From the NCBI RefSeq assembly GCF_040151475.1, contig NZ_JBDKWG010000092.1, positions 1-37,040 of the forward strand: 37,040 bases of DNA. Direction: 5' to 3'. The stretch is from CAXBNB01 sp040151475. Lineage in GTDB: Bacteria; Bacteroidota; Bacteroidia; Cytophagales; Cyclobacteriaceae. Below are positions 15,802 through 23,685 of this stretch, one piece after another; within the stretch, counting starts at the first letter, position 1, and every line of letters begins with the position of its first letter. Both the position numbers and the translations under genes were made by a program. The notes beneath the pieces were generated by a model. The model did not search any database. It worked only from the letters and a program-made list of their open reading frames with translations, and was not told the DNA's origin.

Positions 15802-16674
15802 ATTTCCGCTCATTATGGCTCGGATGCTTTCAGCCATTACGGAAAACATAATGATTCCTCCTCCAATTAATACCCTTTCATTTGGTACTTCATTTAGAAA
15901 TAAATAGCCCAGGATAATACCGAAAAGTGGTGTTAGGTTGCTGATGATACTCACGGCGGTAATTGTGAAATGTTTGAAACTCATTACAAATAAAGTATGG
16001 CCTATGGTAGTTGTAAATAAACCAAGAATTAGTAAAGCATGCCACTGTTTGGATAGGATAGAGGCAGTAAGATTGAAATCTGTAAGAAAGACTACCGGAC
16101 ATAGAAGTATGGAAATTATCAGAAGTTGGTAATACATTAGAGTAGATCCGGAATGTTCGGATATATTCTTTTTAAGTAGAATGTTTCTTATGGAGTAGAA
16201 AAATGCTGAAAACATGCCCACAACAGCTCCGACTGTGGTGCTATTGTCAAGGCTGTATTCAGGAATAAGGAAAAAAATTCCTGAAAACGCAACAAACGCT
16301 AAAGCCATATCCCATATTTTAAATTTAGTTTTTAACATAAAAGGCTCTAGTAAAGAGGTGATAACCGGATAGGTGAATAAAGAAAGCATACCTACTGCTA
16401 CACCAGAAGCGGATAAAGCGTAAAAGTATGAAACCCAGTGTAAGCCAAGAAAAATGGAACTCACTGCAAGTAGTTGGAAATCTTTGCCCCAGCCGATAAA
16501 AGTTGATTGCTTAGTCCATTTCAAAAATAGCCATAGAGCCATGACACCTAAAAAACACCTTATCCATATAGTCAGCGGAGGGGGTAGCGATATATAGCTC
16601 CCAAGAGTGCCCGAAGAACTCATTATAAGAATGGCAAGTCCTAATTGTGTTAAATGATGAATGTTTTTATTCAT
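15781..16674 (-). CDS. EamA/DMT-family transporter
   Basis: This drug/metabolite-superfamily permease has about ten transmembrane helices in two EamA repeats. The first repeat begins MNKNIHHLTQLGLAILIMSS and the second near SGIFFLIPEYSLDNSTTVGA. The frame extends upstream to an ATG at 16737, but the ATG at 16674 is preferred. It places a short polar start right before the first helix, as is usual, and gives 297 residues. Members export amino acids, nucleotides or metabolites; the substrate here is not visible. It is convergent with the tRNA genes. Confidence 0.9.
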   Translation of the reverse strand: MNKNIHHLTQLGLAILIMSSSGTLGSYISLPPPLTIWIRCFLGVMALWLFLKWTKQSTFIGWGKDFQLLAVSSIFLGLHWVSYFYALSASGVAVGMLSLFTYPVITSLLEPFMLKTKFKIWDMALAFVAFSGIFFLIPEYSLDNSTTVGAVVGMFSAFFYSIRNILLKKNISEHSGSTLMYYQLLIISILLCPVVFLTDFNLTASILSKQWHALLILGLFTTTIGHTLFVMSFKHFTITAVSIISNLTPLFGIILGYLFLNEVPNERVLIGGGIIMFSVMAESIRAIMSGNKKGAAN

Positions 16675-17246
16675 AGAAGGGTGGCTGGTAAAGTTTTTAA
16701 AATCATTGCAATTTAGGCCTGATTTTTTTAGAAGCATTCTACCTGATGTTTTTTAGAAAGCGAATTTGTTGAGACCTGGCTTGGACAATAGTTTTGAAAT
16801 ACGGGGTGTATTGCATGGATTTGGTTGTCAGATAGTGCTTTACTCTTAGTTAAATTTTGTGATTGGCCTTTAAGTTTATTTTGTCAACATTACAGATGTT
16901 TTTATTGTAAATATTTAGAATTATTAAATGGAATAATTTATAACTTTATGAGTTAATATTAAGTTGCTAAAAGTTATTTTGTTGTAAACAGGTTAAATAT
17001 TAAAGATTTGCAATTAATAATTTTAGATTCAACTTCAGCCAGCTATAACTTCTTTTTAGTGCACGATTGTTGGATATTCCCAATAGTCCTTCAGGGTTTT
17101 ATTTTCGTTGGATGATAATAAATATCCTTCTATTAAGGAGAGAAAAATAATTTTAACTAAAAGTATATCGGACGTGCATTTTATACCCAAACAATTTGAG
17201 AACAAGTATCTGTTCGATCCTATAGCTGATTCCAAATAAAACGTAG
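16675..17246. other. Long AT-rich intergenic region, nothing recognised
   Basis: This stretch separates the divergent EamA and histidine kinase genes. I see no plausible reading frame beyond the upstream extension of the EamA frame. I also see no tRNA-like fold, no strong hairpin and no exact TAnnTTTG promoter. It is very AT-rich and should hold both promoters. Confidence 0.5.
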
Positions 17247-19202
17247 ATGAGATTTATTGAAAGGATTAATCAAATAAAAAATGTAGTATTAGTATTCACG
17301 CTATTTATTAGTGTATCGGTTATTATAGGTTGGATATTTGGAATCAGAAGGATATTAAATGTCATTCCTGAAGGGGCAACAATGAAGTTCAATACGGCTT
17401 TTTTGTTTCTATTGCTGAGTATTGGTCTGCTTGTTTCTCAAAAAGAAATAAAACATTATCGGCTTATAAATTCTAGTATCGTTTTTGTAATATTATTTAT
17501 TGGAGGAGTGACTCTTGCCCAATATTATTTCAATTTTAGCTCTTTTATAGATTCATTGTTCATTACCGATACTTTCTCTCAGGAATTTGCAGGAAGGATG
17601 TCACAAGCTACAGCCTTTTGTTTTGTTCTAATGGGTGTGGGGTTGTTAGGTATAGATTCAAAGTCGCTGGTAATTAGAAAAATTATTCAATATGTCTTGC
17701 TTGTCGTGACATCCGTTTCATGGGTGGCGATAGTAGCATATATTTTACAGATTCCTGAAGGAAATAAAATATTTTGGTTGAATTCGATGGCAATTCATAC
17801 GTCTGTTTTGTTTTTCATGCTTTCTTATGCGTTCTCCTTAAAAAATCCCACACTTGGATTCACAGGATTGGTGACAGGCATATATGGAGGAAGCAAGTTG
17901 ATGAGGTTACTATTACCCTATGTAGTCGTTTTACCTATGGTATTGAGTTGCTTGCTGTTGAGTATATACAATAACTTTCAGATAGAAAGTGACTTTGGAA
18001 TAGCAATATATACGGTTGTTTTTACCTTAATAAGTATAGTTTACATATCCATTATTTCTCTTGGGTTGAACAAGTCTGATGTTAAGAGAAAAGAGTTGGA
18101 GACTTCTTTATATTCCAGTAATCAAGAACTTACGTATTTTAAACAGGCATTGGATGACAGTTCTATTGTTGCCATCACCGACTCTAAAGATGTTATTCAT
18201 TATGTAAACAATAAATTTTGTGAAATCTCGAAATTTAAACGAGAAGAACTAATTGGTCAAACTCATCAACTTGTTAACTCTGGATATCATCCCGAAGAGT
18301 TTTTTAAAGAAATATGGCAAACTATAAGCAGTGGGAAAGTATGGGTTGGGGAAATAAAAAATAAAGCCAAAGACGGACAATTGTACTGGGTATATACCTC
18401 TATAGTCCCATTCAAAAATGAATCTGGTGAGATTTATCAATACCTTTCAATCAGGCAGGATATTACAAAGAAGAAGGAAGCTGAGGAATTATTGTCTTCT
18501 CAGTATATACCCACTTTGGAACGGAAAAATAAAGAATTAGAGAACTTTGTGTTTATTGCATCGCATGACCTGCAAGAACCTTTACATTCTGTAAGTAGCT
18601 TAGTTGACCTTTTGAAAACTGAATATCAGGATAAGCTGGATGAAACAGCAAATGAATATTTAACTTTTATTTCTAAAGCTACCACACGAATGAGCGATCT
18701 GATAAAAGGTCTGCTCGATTATTCCAGGATAGGTGGCAAAAAACACCTTGAAATGGTGGATTGTAATGATATTATGGCTGATATTAAGGCGGATTTGGCT
18801 AGCTATATAGCCAGAACAAATACAACTATTACAATAGGAAAGTTGCCTAAAATAAAAGCATATAAAACTGAGTTGCGTTTACTTTTTCAAAATCTGATTA
18901 ACAACGCTATTAAGTTTAGCAAGAAAGATGTTCTTCCAGAGGTGCATATTTCTGCACAGCGTAAGGGAGAGCATTGGAGATTTGCTGTAAAAGACAATGG
19001 TATTGGCATTGCCGAAGAAGATAAGCATAAAATTTTCGCTATTTTCCAAAGACTTCATAGCAGGAAGGAATATGAAGGAACCGGAATAGGACTTTCTCAT
19101 TGTCAGAAAATCGTTCAGCTCTTTGGAGGAGGAATTTGGGTGGAATCTCAGCCAAATGAAGGAAGTATTTTTTACTTTACAATACCCATTAACATTACAT
19201 AA
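17247..19202 (+). CDS. Membrane-bound PAS sensor histidine kinase
   Basis: This 651-residue sensor kinase has about eight N-terminal transmembrane helices (to residue 275) forming an integral sensor region of unknown ligand (FGIRRILNVIPEGATMKFNT). A PAS domain spans about 295-410 (VIHYVNNKFCEISKFKREEL; WVYTSIVPFKNESGEI). A HisKA domain carries His440 in ASHDLQEPLHSV. The HATPase domain has the N-box NLINNAIKFS at 549-558, the G1 box DNGIG at 583-587 and the G2 box GTGIGL at 611-616, so it looks active. The next gene, a lone receiver, starts five bases later and is the obvious phosphotransfer partner. Confidence 0.93.
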   Translation: MRFIERINQIKNVVLVFTLFISVSVIIGWIFGIRRILNVIPEGATMKFNTAFLFLLLSIGLLVSQKEIKHYRLINSSIVFVILFIGGVTLAQYYFNFSSFIDSLFITDTFSQEFAGRMSQATAFCFVLMGVGLLGIDSKSLVIRKIIQYVLLVVTSVSWVAIVAYILQIPEGNKIFWLNSMAIHTSVLFFMLSYAFSLKNPTLGFTGLVTGIYGGSKLMRLLLPYVVVLPMVLSCLLLSIYNNFQIESDFGIAIYTVVFTLISIVYISIISLGLNKSDVKRKELETSLYSSNQELTYFKQALDDSSIVAITDSKDVIHYVNNKFCEISKFKREELIGQTHQLVNSGYHPEEFFKEIWQTISSGKVWVGEIKNKAKDGQLYWVYTSIVPFKNESGEIYQYLSIRQDITKKKEAEELLSSQYIPTLERKNKELENFVFIASHDLQEPLHSVSSLVDLLKTEYQDKLDETANEYLTFISKATTRMSDLIKGLLDYSRIGGKKHLEMVDCNDIMADIKADLASYIARTNTTITIGKLPKIKAYKTELRLLFQNLINNAIKFSKKDVLPEVHISAQRKGEHWRFAVKDNGIGIAEEDKHKIFAIFQRLHSRKEYEGTGIGLSHCQKIVQLFGGGIWVESQPNEGSIFYFTIPINIT

Positions 19203-19207
19203 AATAC

Positions 19208-19624
19208 ATGAAAAAAAAACTAAACAGCATTTTACTCATCGATGATGATAAGGCAACCAATTTCTTGCATGAAATGGTACTAAATGACATGGATTGCACA
19301 GAGGAAATTGTCGCAATGGAGAGTGCCATTGATGCATTGGAATATCTTAAATCCACGGTTGATGGAAAACACCCACAACCAGATTTGATTTTTTTAGACA
19401 TCAATATGCCTGCAATGAATGGATGGGAATTCCTTGTTGAATATGAAAAATTAGATGAATTGAAAAAAGGAAGGTTGGTATTGATGATGTTAACAACTTC
19501 ACTCAACCCTGATGATGAAGAGGCTGCTAATTTACTACCATTGGTTGCTGGTTTTTTAAGTAAGCCATTGACTATAGAGATGGTGGAAGAAGTATTAAAA
19601 GAAAATTTTGCAGACTTACTTTAA
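19208..19624 (+). CDS. Single-domain (CheY-like) response regulator
   Basis: This 138-residue receiver domain has no output domain. The acidic pocket is at Asp12-Asp14 (LLIDDDKAT), the phosphoacceptor is Asp64 in IFLDINMPAMNGWEF, the conserved Ser/Thr lies in MLTTS at 94-98 and the Lys in SKP at 118-120. It should take phosphate from the kinase encoded just upstream and act by protein-protein contact or pass the phosphate on. The five-base gap indicates a two-gene operon. Confidence 0.95.
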   Translation: MKKKLNSILLIDDDKATNFLHEMVLNDMDCTEEIVAMESAIDALEYLKSTVDGKHPQPDLIFLDINMPAMNGWEFLVEYEKLDELKKGRLVLMMLTTSLNPDDEEAANLLPLVAGFLSKPLTIEMVEEVLKENFADLL

Positions 19625-19633
19625 AGACGTTCA

Positions 19634-21196
19634 TTAAATATTTTTTGTCTCAGAAACATTTTCTCTTTTAAATGCTTTTTCTCTGATTATATCTTTTACT
19701 GGCCTGTTTTCAATTTTGGATTCCAGCCAGGATATAATGTCGAAATAAATAAATGACCTTTTTTCATATTGGTTTTCAGAAAGAGGAATGAGGTTTTCCC
19801 TGAGCTTTTCAAAGTGTTTGATAAGCTCTTTGTTTGTCATTGAAGCATTTAATCGTTTTAAGAAGTTGAGAATATATCTTTGAAATTGATGTAAATCTTT
19901 AGTTTTTAGTAAGAAACGATAGGTAGATCTTACATTGTATTGGATCAATTCTATGTTGCCCAATTCGTAATGACAGACCAGGCTGAGTATTCTGGCAAAG
20001 CCATGAATATCTTCCCGGAGATTTACGTCAGTGGAATTGATGATCTTATTGAGCCAGATAATGGCATCTTTAAAGTTATCATTGCCAAAGTACAGACAAG
20101 CAGTTTTATAGAACATGATCACTCTGGAGTGGTTATCTATTTGCTCAATAAATTGCTCTAAGCCGGGTTTTATTTTTTCGATAAGCTGGACACCCCTGCC
20201 AAAATCTCCCATCATAAAAAAACCATTGAATTCATGTACATAAGAGTACTTCAAAAGTTTAAGTTTTATATTGTCGTTAAGATTAATCGCTGAAAGATTT
20301 CCAACCGACCTGAGTTCCTTTTTTGTAATCAAAAACTCTTCATATTTTTCTAATTTGGTTTGAGAAATCATGAGGTGGTTCAAAGCGGAGATGTACATTT
20401 CGATTTTGGATGACATTAATGTTTTATCCCCATGAAAAAGCTCCACCCATTTTAACGCATACTCATACCCTTTTTTAAAATCCTGAATGAAAAAGTAATA
20501 GTGTATATAGAGGCTGTATAGACTAATCTTCTCACTTACCGATAATAAGTCTTCATTAGGATTGGGGAAACTGGTAATAAAAAGATTGTTGACCATCTTG
20601 AAATCTTCTTCATTTCGCATGTAGCCTACCTGATTGTAGATACTACTGAGCTGGACATGGAGGTTGGAATAAGCATTTATATTATTAATACGATTGCTTA
20701 CATCCTGCACCTTCATCACTATTTCATTTACATCGGTTTGTGTATTTTGTCCTGCGGTATATGGTAGTAGCTTTTTTTCCCAATTCAATATCTCCAGTTG
20801 TAACTCAAGATGGTCAATTCGTTCTGCACTTTTTCTTGCCTTTTTCAGTACATTGATGCACTGTTGATAGAGACTTTTGTTAAACAATATTTGTACATGG
20901 TCTATCAGATTGTGTATTCCTATCTCAGTTACCGAGCTGGAATTATACATTCTCAGGCTTTGAAGGATCTTATTGTATAAATGGGCTTTTAGGTTAGATA
21001 GCTGCTCTGCTTTAATTGATGGCTCTTTTTTAAGAATTTTATTCTCATTAAATTCTTTTTGCTGGTCTATCAGGTCAAATAAACGAATGAATTTTGTGTC
21101 TTCTTGTTTTGTTTCAGTGGTTTTAAAATATCTTTTCTCACTCTTTTTAAGTGATTTAATTAGAGTAAAAAGAGTGTCTTTTTTTTCTTTAGGCAT
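19634..21196 (-). CDS. Uncharacterised Bacteroidota protein, helical-repeat (TPR-like)
   Basis: This 520-residue, very Lys- and Leu-rich protein has no signal peptide or membrane segment. It opens with LFTLIKSLKKSEKRYFKTTE, a start I associate with a conserved Bacteroidota family without known function. The rest looks like pairs of amphipathic helices of TPR kind (for example YQQCINVLKKARKSAERIDH and the NLHVQLSSIYNQVGYMRNEE region), suggesting a scaffold or binding protein. It converges on the response regulator gene with only a nine-base gap and diverges from leuA. No function is assigned. Confidence 0.75.
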   Translation of the reverse strand: MPKEKKDTLFTLIKSLKKSEKRYFKTTETKQEDTKFIRLFDLIDQQKEFNENKILKKEPSIKAEQLSNLKAHLYNKILQSLRMYNSSSVTEIGIHNLIDHVQILFNKSLYQQCINVLKKARKSAERIDHLELQLEILNWEKKLLPYTAGQNTQTDVNEIVMKVQDVSNRINNINAYSNLHVQLSSIYNQVGYMRNEEDFKMVNNLFITSFPNPNEDLLSVSEKISLYSLYIHYYFFIQDFKKGYEYALKWVELFHGDKTLMSSKIEMYISALNHLMISQTKLEKYEEFLITKKELRSVGNLSAINLNDNIKLKLLKYSYVHEFNGFFMMGDFGRGVQLIEKIKPGLEQFIEQIDNHSRVIMFYKTACLYFGNDNFKDAIIWLNKIINSTDVNLREDIHGFARILSLVCHYELGNIELIQYNVRSTYRFLLKTKDLHQFQRYILNFLKRLNASMTNKELIKHFEKLRENLIPLSENQYEKRSFIYFDIISWLESKIENRPVKDIIREKAFKRENVSETKNI

Positions 21197-21307
21197 TGTA
21201 TTTATTTATTCAAATAAATCCTTTTAATACTATTATTGGTCAAATATATACTTTTAGAAATCGTAATTATAAAATAATTATGTGTTTTATTAAGACTCTC
21301 TTACAAT

Positions 21308-21315
21308 TAATTTTG
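21308..21315 (+). promoter_or_regulatory. Possible -7 element for leuA
   Basis: TAATTTTG is an exact TAnnTTTG match 18 bases before the leuA start, but no TTG lies at the proper distance upstream. It would give a very short leader RNA. No leader peptide or attenuator is visible before leuA. Confidence 0.3.
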
Positions 21316-21333
21316 ATTTCATAATTAAATGAT

Positions 21334-22491
21334 ATGGATAATAGAGTACAAATATTCGACACGACGTTAAGAGACGGTGAACAGGTCCCGGGTTGCAGGC
21401 TAGATACAGAAAACAAGGTATTGATCGCACAGGAACTGGAACTGCTCGGTGTTGATATTATTGAAGCAGGGTTTCCTATTTCAAGCCCTGGTGATTTTGA
21501 ATCTGTTTCAGAGATTTGCAAAGTTATAAAAAATGCATCTGTTTGCGCTCTTTCAAGAGCTGTGGAAAAAGATATAGAAGTTGCTGCCCAGTCCCTAAAA
21601 CTTGCAGTAAAGCCCAGAATACATACAGGTATCGGTACATCCGATCAGCATGTGTTTACCAAAATAAAAACAACCAGAGAAGATATATTGGAGCGAAGCA
21701 GACAGGCAGTGGCTTATGCCAAGAAGTTTGTTGAAGATGTGGAGTTTTATGCAGAAGATGCCGGGCGTACTGACAATGAGTTTTTGGCAAAAGTTATTGA
21801 GGGAGTAATTGCAGTTGGTGCTACAGTGGTCAATATTCCCGATACTACAGGATATTGCTTGCCGGAAGAGTACGGACAAAAAATAAAATTTCTTAGAGAA
21901 AATGTAAAAGGAATACACAATGTTGTGATTTCTACACATTGTCACAATGATCTTGGTTTGTCAACGGCCAACTCAATAGCTGGTATTCAAAATGGAGCCA
22001 GGCAAATAGAGTGCACTATCAATGGTATCGGAGAAAGAGCAGGAAATACTTCTTTGGAAGAGGTAGTGATGATTATGAAAAAACATAATTGGATGACTTT
22101 CGAAACTGGTATAAATACCAAAAGACTTTCAGGAATAAGCAGATTGGTCTCTGAAAAAATGAATATGCCTGTGCAGCCTAACAAAGCCATTGTAGGAAGC
22201 AATGCATTTGCGCATTCTTCAGGAATTCATCAGGATGGAGTTATTAAAAACAGAGACAACTATGAAATTATAGATCCGGAAGAAGTGGGTGTGAATGAAT
22301 CATCAATTATACTCACAGCAAGAAGTGGTAGAGCTGCTTTGAATTATAAAATTGAAAAACTGGGAGTGACTTTATCAAAAGAGGAGCTGGAATCAATATA
22401 TCAGGAGTTTTTAACAGTAGCCGATAATCAGGGAATTGTAGGTGAAAGTGCATTGAAAAAATTATTAAGTGACCATTTGGTTTCAAATTGA
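21334..22491 (+). CDS. leuA: 2-isopropylmalate synthase, catalytic-domain-only form
   Basis: This enzyme condenses 2-oxoisovalerate with acetyl-CoA, the entry to leucine synthesis. Its barrel follows E. coli LeuA closely: FDTTLRDGEQVPG at 8-20, EAGFPISSPGDFESV at 44-58, the metal-binding HCHND at 202-206, NGIGERAGNTSLEEV and NAFAHSSGIHQDGV. At 385 residues it stops after the barrel and short linker and lacks the roughly 120-residue C-terminal leucine-binding domain of full-length LeuA (about 520 residues). It should therefore not be inhibited through that domain. The gene stands 5' of the ilv operon, separated by a promoter and attenuator, so it is probably a separate transcript. Confidence 0.93.
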   Translation: MDNRVQIFDTTLRDGEQVPGCRLDTENKVLIAQELELLGVDIIEAGFPISSPGDFESVSEICKVIKNASVCALSRAVEKDIEVAAQSLKLAVKPRIHTGIGTSDQHVFTKIKTTREDILERSRQAVAYAKKFVEDVEFYAEDAGRTDNEFLAKVIEGVIAVGATVVNIPDTTGYCLPEEYGQKIKFLRENVKGIHNVVISTHCHNDLGLSTANSIAGIQNGARQIECTINGIGERAGNTSLEEVVMIMKKHNWMTFETGINTKRLSGISRLVSEKMNMPVQPNKAIVGSNAFAHSSGIHQDGVIKNRDNYEIIDPEEVGVNESSIILTARSGRAALNYKIEKLGVTLSKEELESIYQEFLTVADNQGIVGESALKKLLSDHLVSN

Positions 22492-22526
22492 AAAAGGTTA
22501 ATAAATGCTATAGAAAAAGCATGAAA

Positions 22527-22552
22527 ATCAAAAAATGTGATCATTTTTTGAT
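22527..22552. repeat. Perfect 11-bp inverted repeat between leuA and the ilv promoter
   Basis: ATCAAAAAATG at 22527-22537 is complementary to 22542-22552 around a TGAT loop. It ends 27 bases before the ilv -33 region. It could be a weak leuA terminator (A6 and T6 in the stem) or an operator. Confidence 0.5.
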
Positions 22553-22579
22553 GGCCAAATAATAAAAATCACTAAATAA

Positions 22580-22612
22580 TTTGGATGATGAATTTTTTTT
22601 ATGATACTTTTG
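22580..22612 (+). promoter_or_regulatory. ilv operon promoter
   Basis: TTTG at 22580-22583 is followed by a 21-base spacer and TACTTTTG at 22605-22612, an exact Bacteroidota -33/-7 pair. Transcription should begin near 22617-22620, only a few bases before the leader-peptide ATG at 22622. Confidence 0.8.
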
Positions 22613-22621
22613 AGCACGAAA

Positions 22622-22696
22622 ATGAAAAACACACTTGTCATAGCATTTGCGATTATTATTGACGTCACACTAGATGGTCGATCGGGAATGGTATAA
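22622..22696 (+). CDS. Leu/Val/Ile-rich leader peptide of the ilv attenuator
   Basis: This 24-codon frame reads MKNTLVIAFA, then IIIDVTLDGR, then SGMV and TAA. Nine of 24 residues are branched-chain (four Ile, three Val, two Leu). They include Leu-Val-Ile at codons 5-7 (CTT GTC ATA) and Ile-Ile-Ile at codons 11-13. It begins a few bases after the predicted transcription start and ends 22 bases before a strong terminator that precedes ilvE by 22 bases. The peptide itself is not expected to act; ribosome stalling on its control codons when charged Leu, Val or Ile tRNA is scarce would choose the RNA fold. It plays the role of ilvL of E. coli without sharing its sequence. It has no clear Shine-Dalgarno. 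Confidence 0.85.
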   Translation: MKNTLVIAFAIIIDVTLDGRSGMV

Positions 22697-22732
22697 CAAT
22701 TAGAATAAAAAATATTTTAAAGCACCATTCCT
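22635..22732 (+). promoter_or_regulatory. Attenuator: alternative 1:2 and 2:3 (antiterminator) pairings
   Basis: Segment 1 (22635-22648, covering codons Leu5 to Phe9) can pair with segment 2 (22686-22699) by 12 base pairs interrupted by two single mismatches. Segment 2 can instead pair with segment 3: GGAATGGT at 22685-22692 is the exact complement of ACCATTCC at 22724-22731, plus one G-T pair. Pairing 2:3 removes the ascending arm of the terminator. A ribosome stalled on the Leu-Val-Ile or Ile3 codons would block segment 1 and free segment 2. A ribosome reaching the stop codon at 22694 would cover segment 2 and let the terminator form. Confidence 0.85.
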
Positions 22733-22755
22733 AAAAGGAGTGGTGCTTTTTTTTT
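22719..22755 (+). terminator. Attenuator terminator before ilvE
   Basis: The arms 22719-22731 and 22737-22749 form a 13-bp stem (one G-T pair) with a TAAAA loop. The T run at 22747-22755 is nine bases long. It lies between the leader peptide and ilvE and shares its 5' arm with the antiterminator. Confidence 0.93.
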
Positions 22756-22777
22756 GAATTAGGATGAACGAATAAAG

Positions 22778-23656
22778 ATGTATTACAATAAAGAATCTAT
22801 CATATACCTGGATGGTGAGTGGGTGAAGGCTATTGAAGCTAAAATCGACTTGTTTAGCCAGACTTTGCATTATGGAAGTGGTGTGTTTGAAGGTATTAGA
22901 GCATATGATAGTTCTGCTGGTCCAAATGTATTCAAGGCAAAGGAGCATTATGAAAGGCTGCTTTACTCTGCAAAAAAAATGGGTATAAATATGACTCATA
23001 CCGTAAATGAGTTAGTAAACCTTACATATGAATTACTTGATAGAAATAATATTTCCGATGCATATATAAGGCCATTGGTGTTTTTAGGAGCCAACATGAA
23101 ACTGGCAAAAACATTTGATACCCATATAATGATGGCGGCTTGGGAATGGGAACCTTATAGCGGTGAAGATCCTTTAAGGGTAATGGTATCTTCTTTTGAG
23201 AGGCCAAACCCAAAATCAGTTCCGATTGACGCAAAAATTTCAGGGCACTACATCAATTCTATTTTAGCAACAAACGAAGCGAAAAGGCTAGGGTATGACG
23301 AGGCACTGTTATTGGATTCGAATGGTTATGTGGCAGAGGGGCCGGGAGCTAATTTCTTTTTTGTGAAAGATGGTATCATTTATACCCCTGCATTGGGCAA
23401 TATTCTTCCAGGTATTACCAGGGCTACTATTATTGAGTATGCTATGGAACTGGGTTATCCAGTTGTGGAGAAGTTTTTCACTTTCGATGAAATAAAAGGT
23501 GCAGAGACGGCATTTTTCACAGGTACTGCCACAGAAATCGCAAGCATCAGTTCAATCAACGATATCAAATTTGAAAAAGACTGGAAAGAAACCATCGCTT
23601 ATGAATTGTTTTTGATGTACAGGCAAAGGGTTAATTCCAATCATGTAGTGTTATAA
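22778..23656 (+). CDS. ilvE: Branched-chain amino acid aminotransferase
   Basis: This 292-residue class IV (fold type IV) PLP aminotransferase performs the last, reversible step of valine, leucine and isoleucine synthesis with glutamate as amino donor. The N-terminal SQTLHYGSGVFEGIRAYDS at 27-45 is characteristic. The PLP lysine is Lys153 in DAKISGHYINS, and VAEGPGANFFFV at 185-196 holds the cofactor-contacting Glu187. ALGNILPGITR and FFTGTATEIASI complete the family pattern. It is the first structural gene after the attenuator and is 29 bases before ilvD. Confidence 0.96.
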   Translation: MYYNKESIIYLDGEWVKAIEAKIDLFSQTLHYGSGVFEGIRAYDSSAGPNVFKAKEHYERLLYSAKKMGINMTHTVNELVNLTYELLDRNNISDAYIRPLVFLGANMKLAKTFDTHIMMAAWEWEPYSGEDPLRVMVSSFERPNPKSVPIDAKISGHYINSILATNEAKRLGYDEALLLDSNGYVAEGPGANFFFVKDGIIYTPALGNILPGITRATIIEYAMELGYPVVEKFFTFDEIKGAETAFFTGTATEIASISSINDIKFEKDWKETIAYELFLMYRQRVNSNHVVL

Positions 23657-23685
23657 ATATTTAACTTATAAATCAAAAGAAGTAA

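Noticed and set aside
16675..16737. Upstream ATG start for the EamA transporter
   Set aside because: It adds 21 residues of low-quality sequence before the first helix; the ATG at 16674 gives the normal N-terminus.
16738..17246. Search for a small RNA, riboswitch or hidden gene in the long gap before the histidine kinase
   Set aside because: No strong stem, terminator or coding signal was found by eye.
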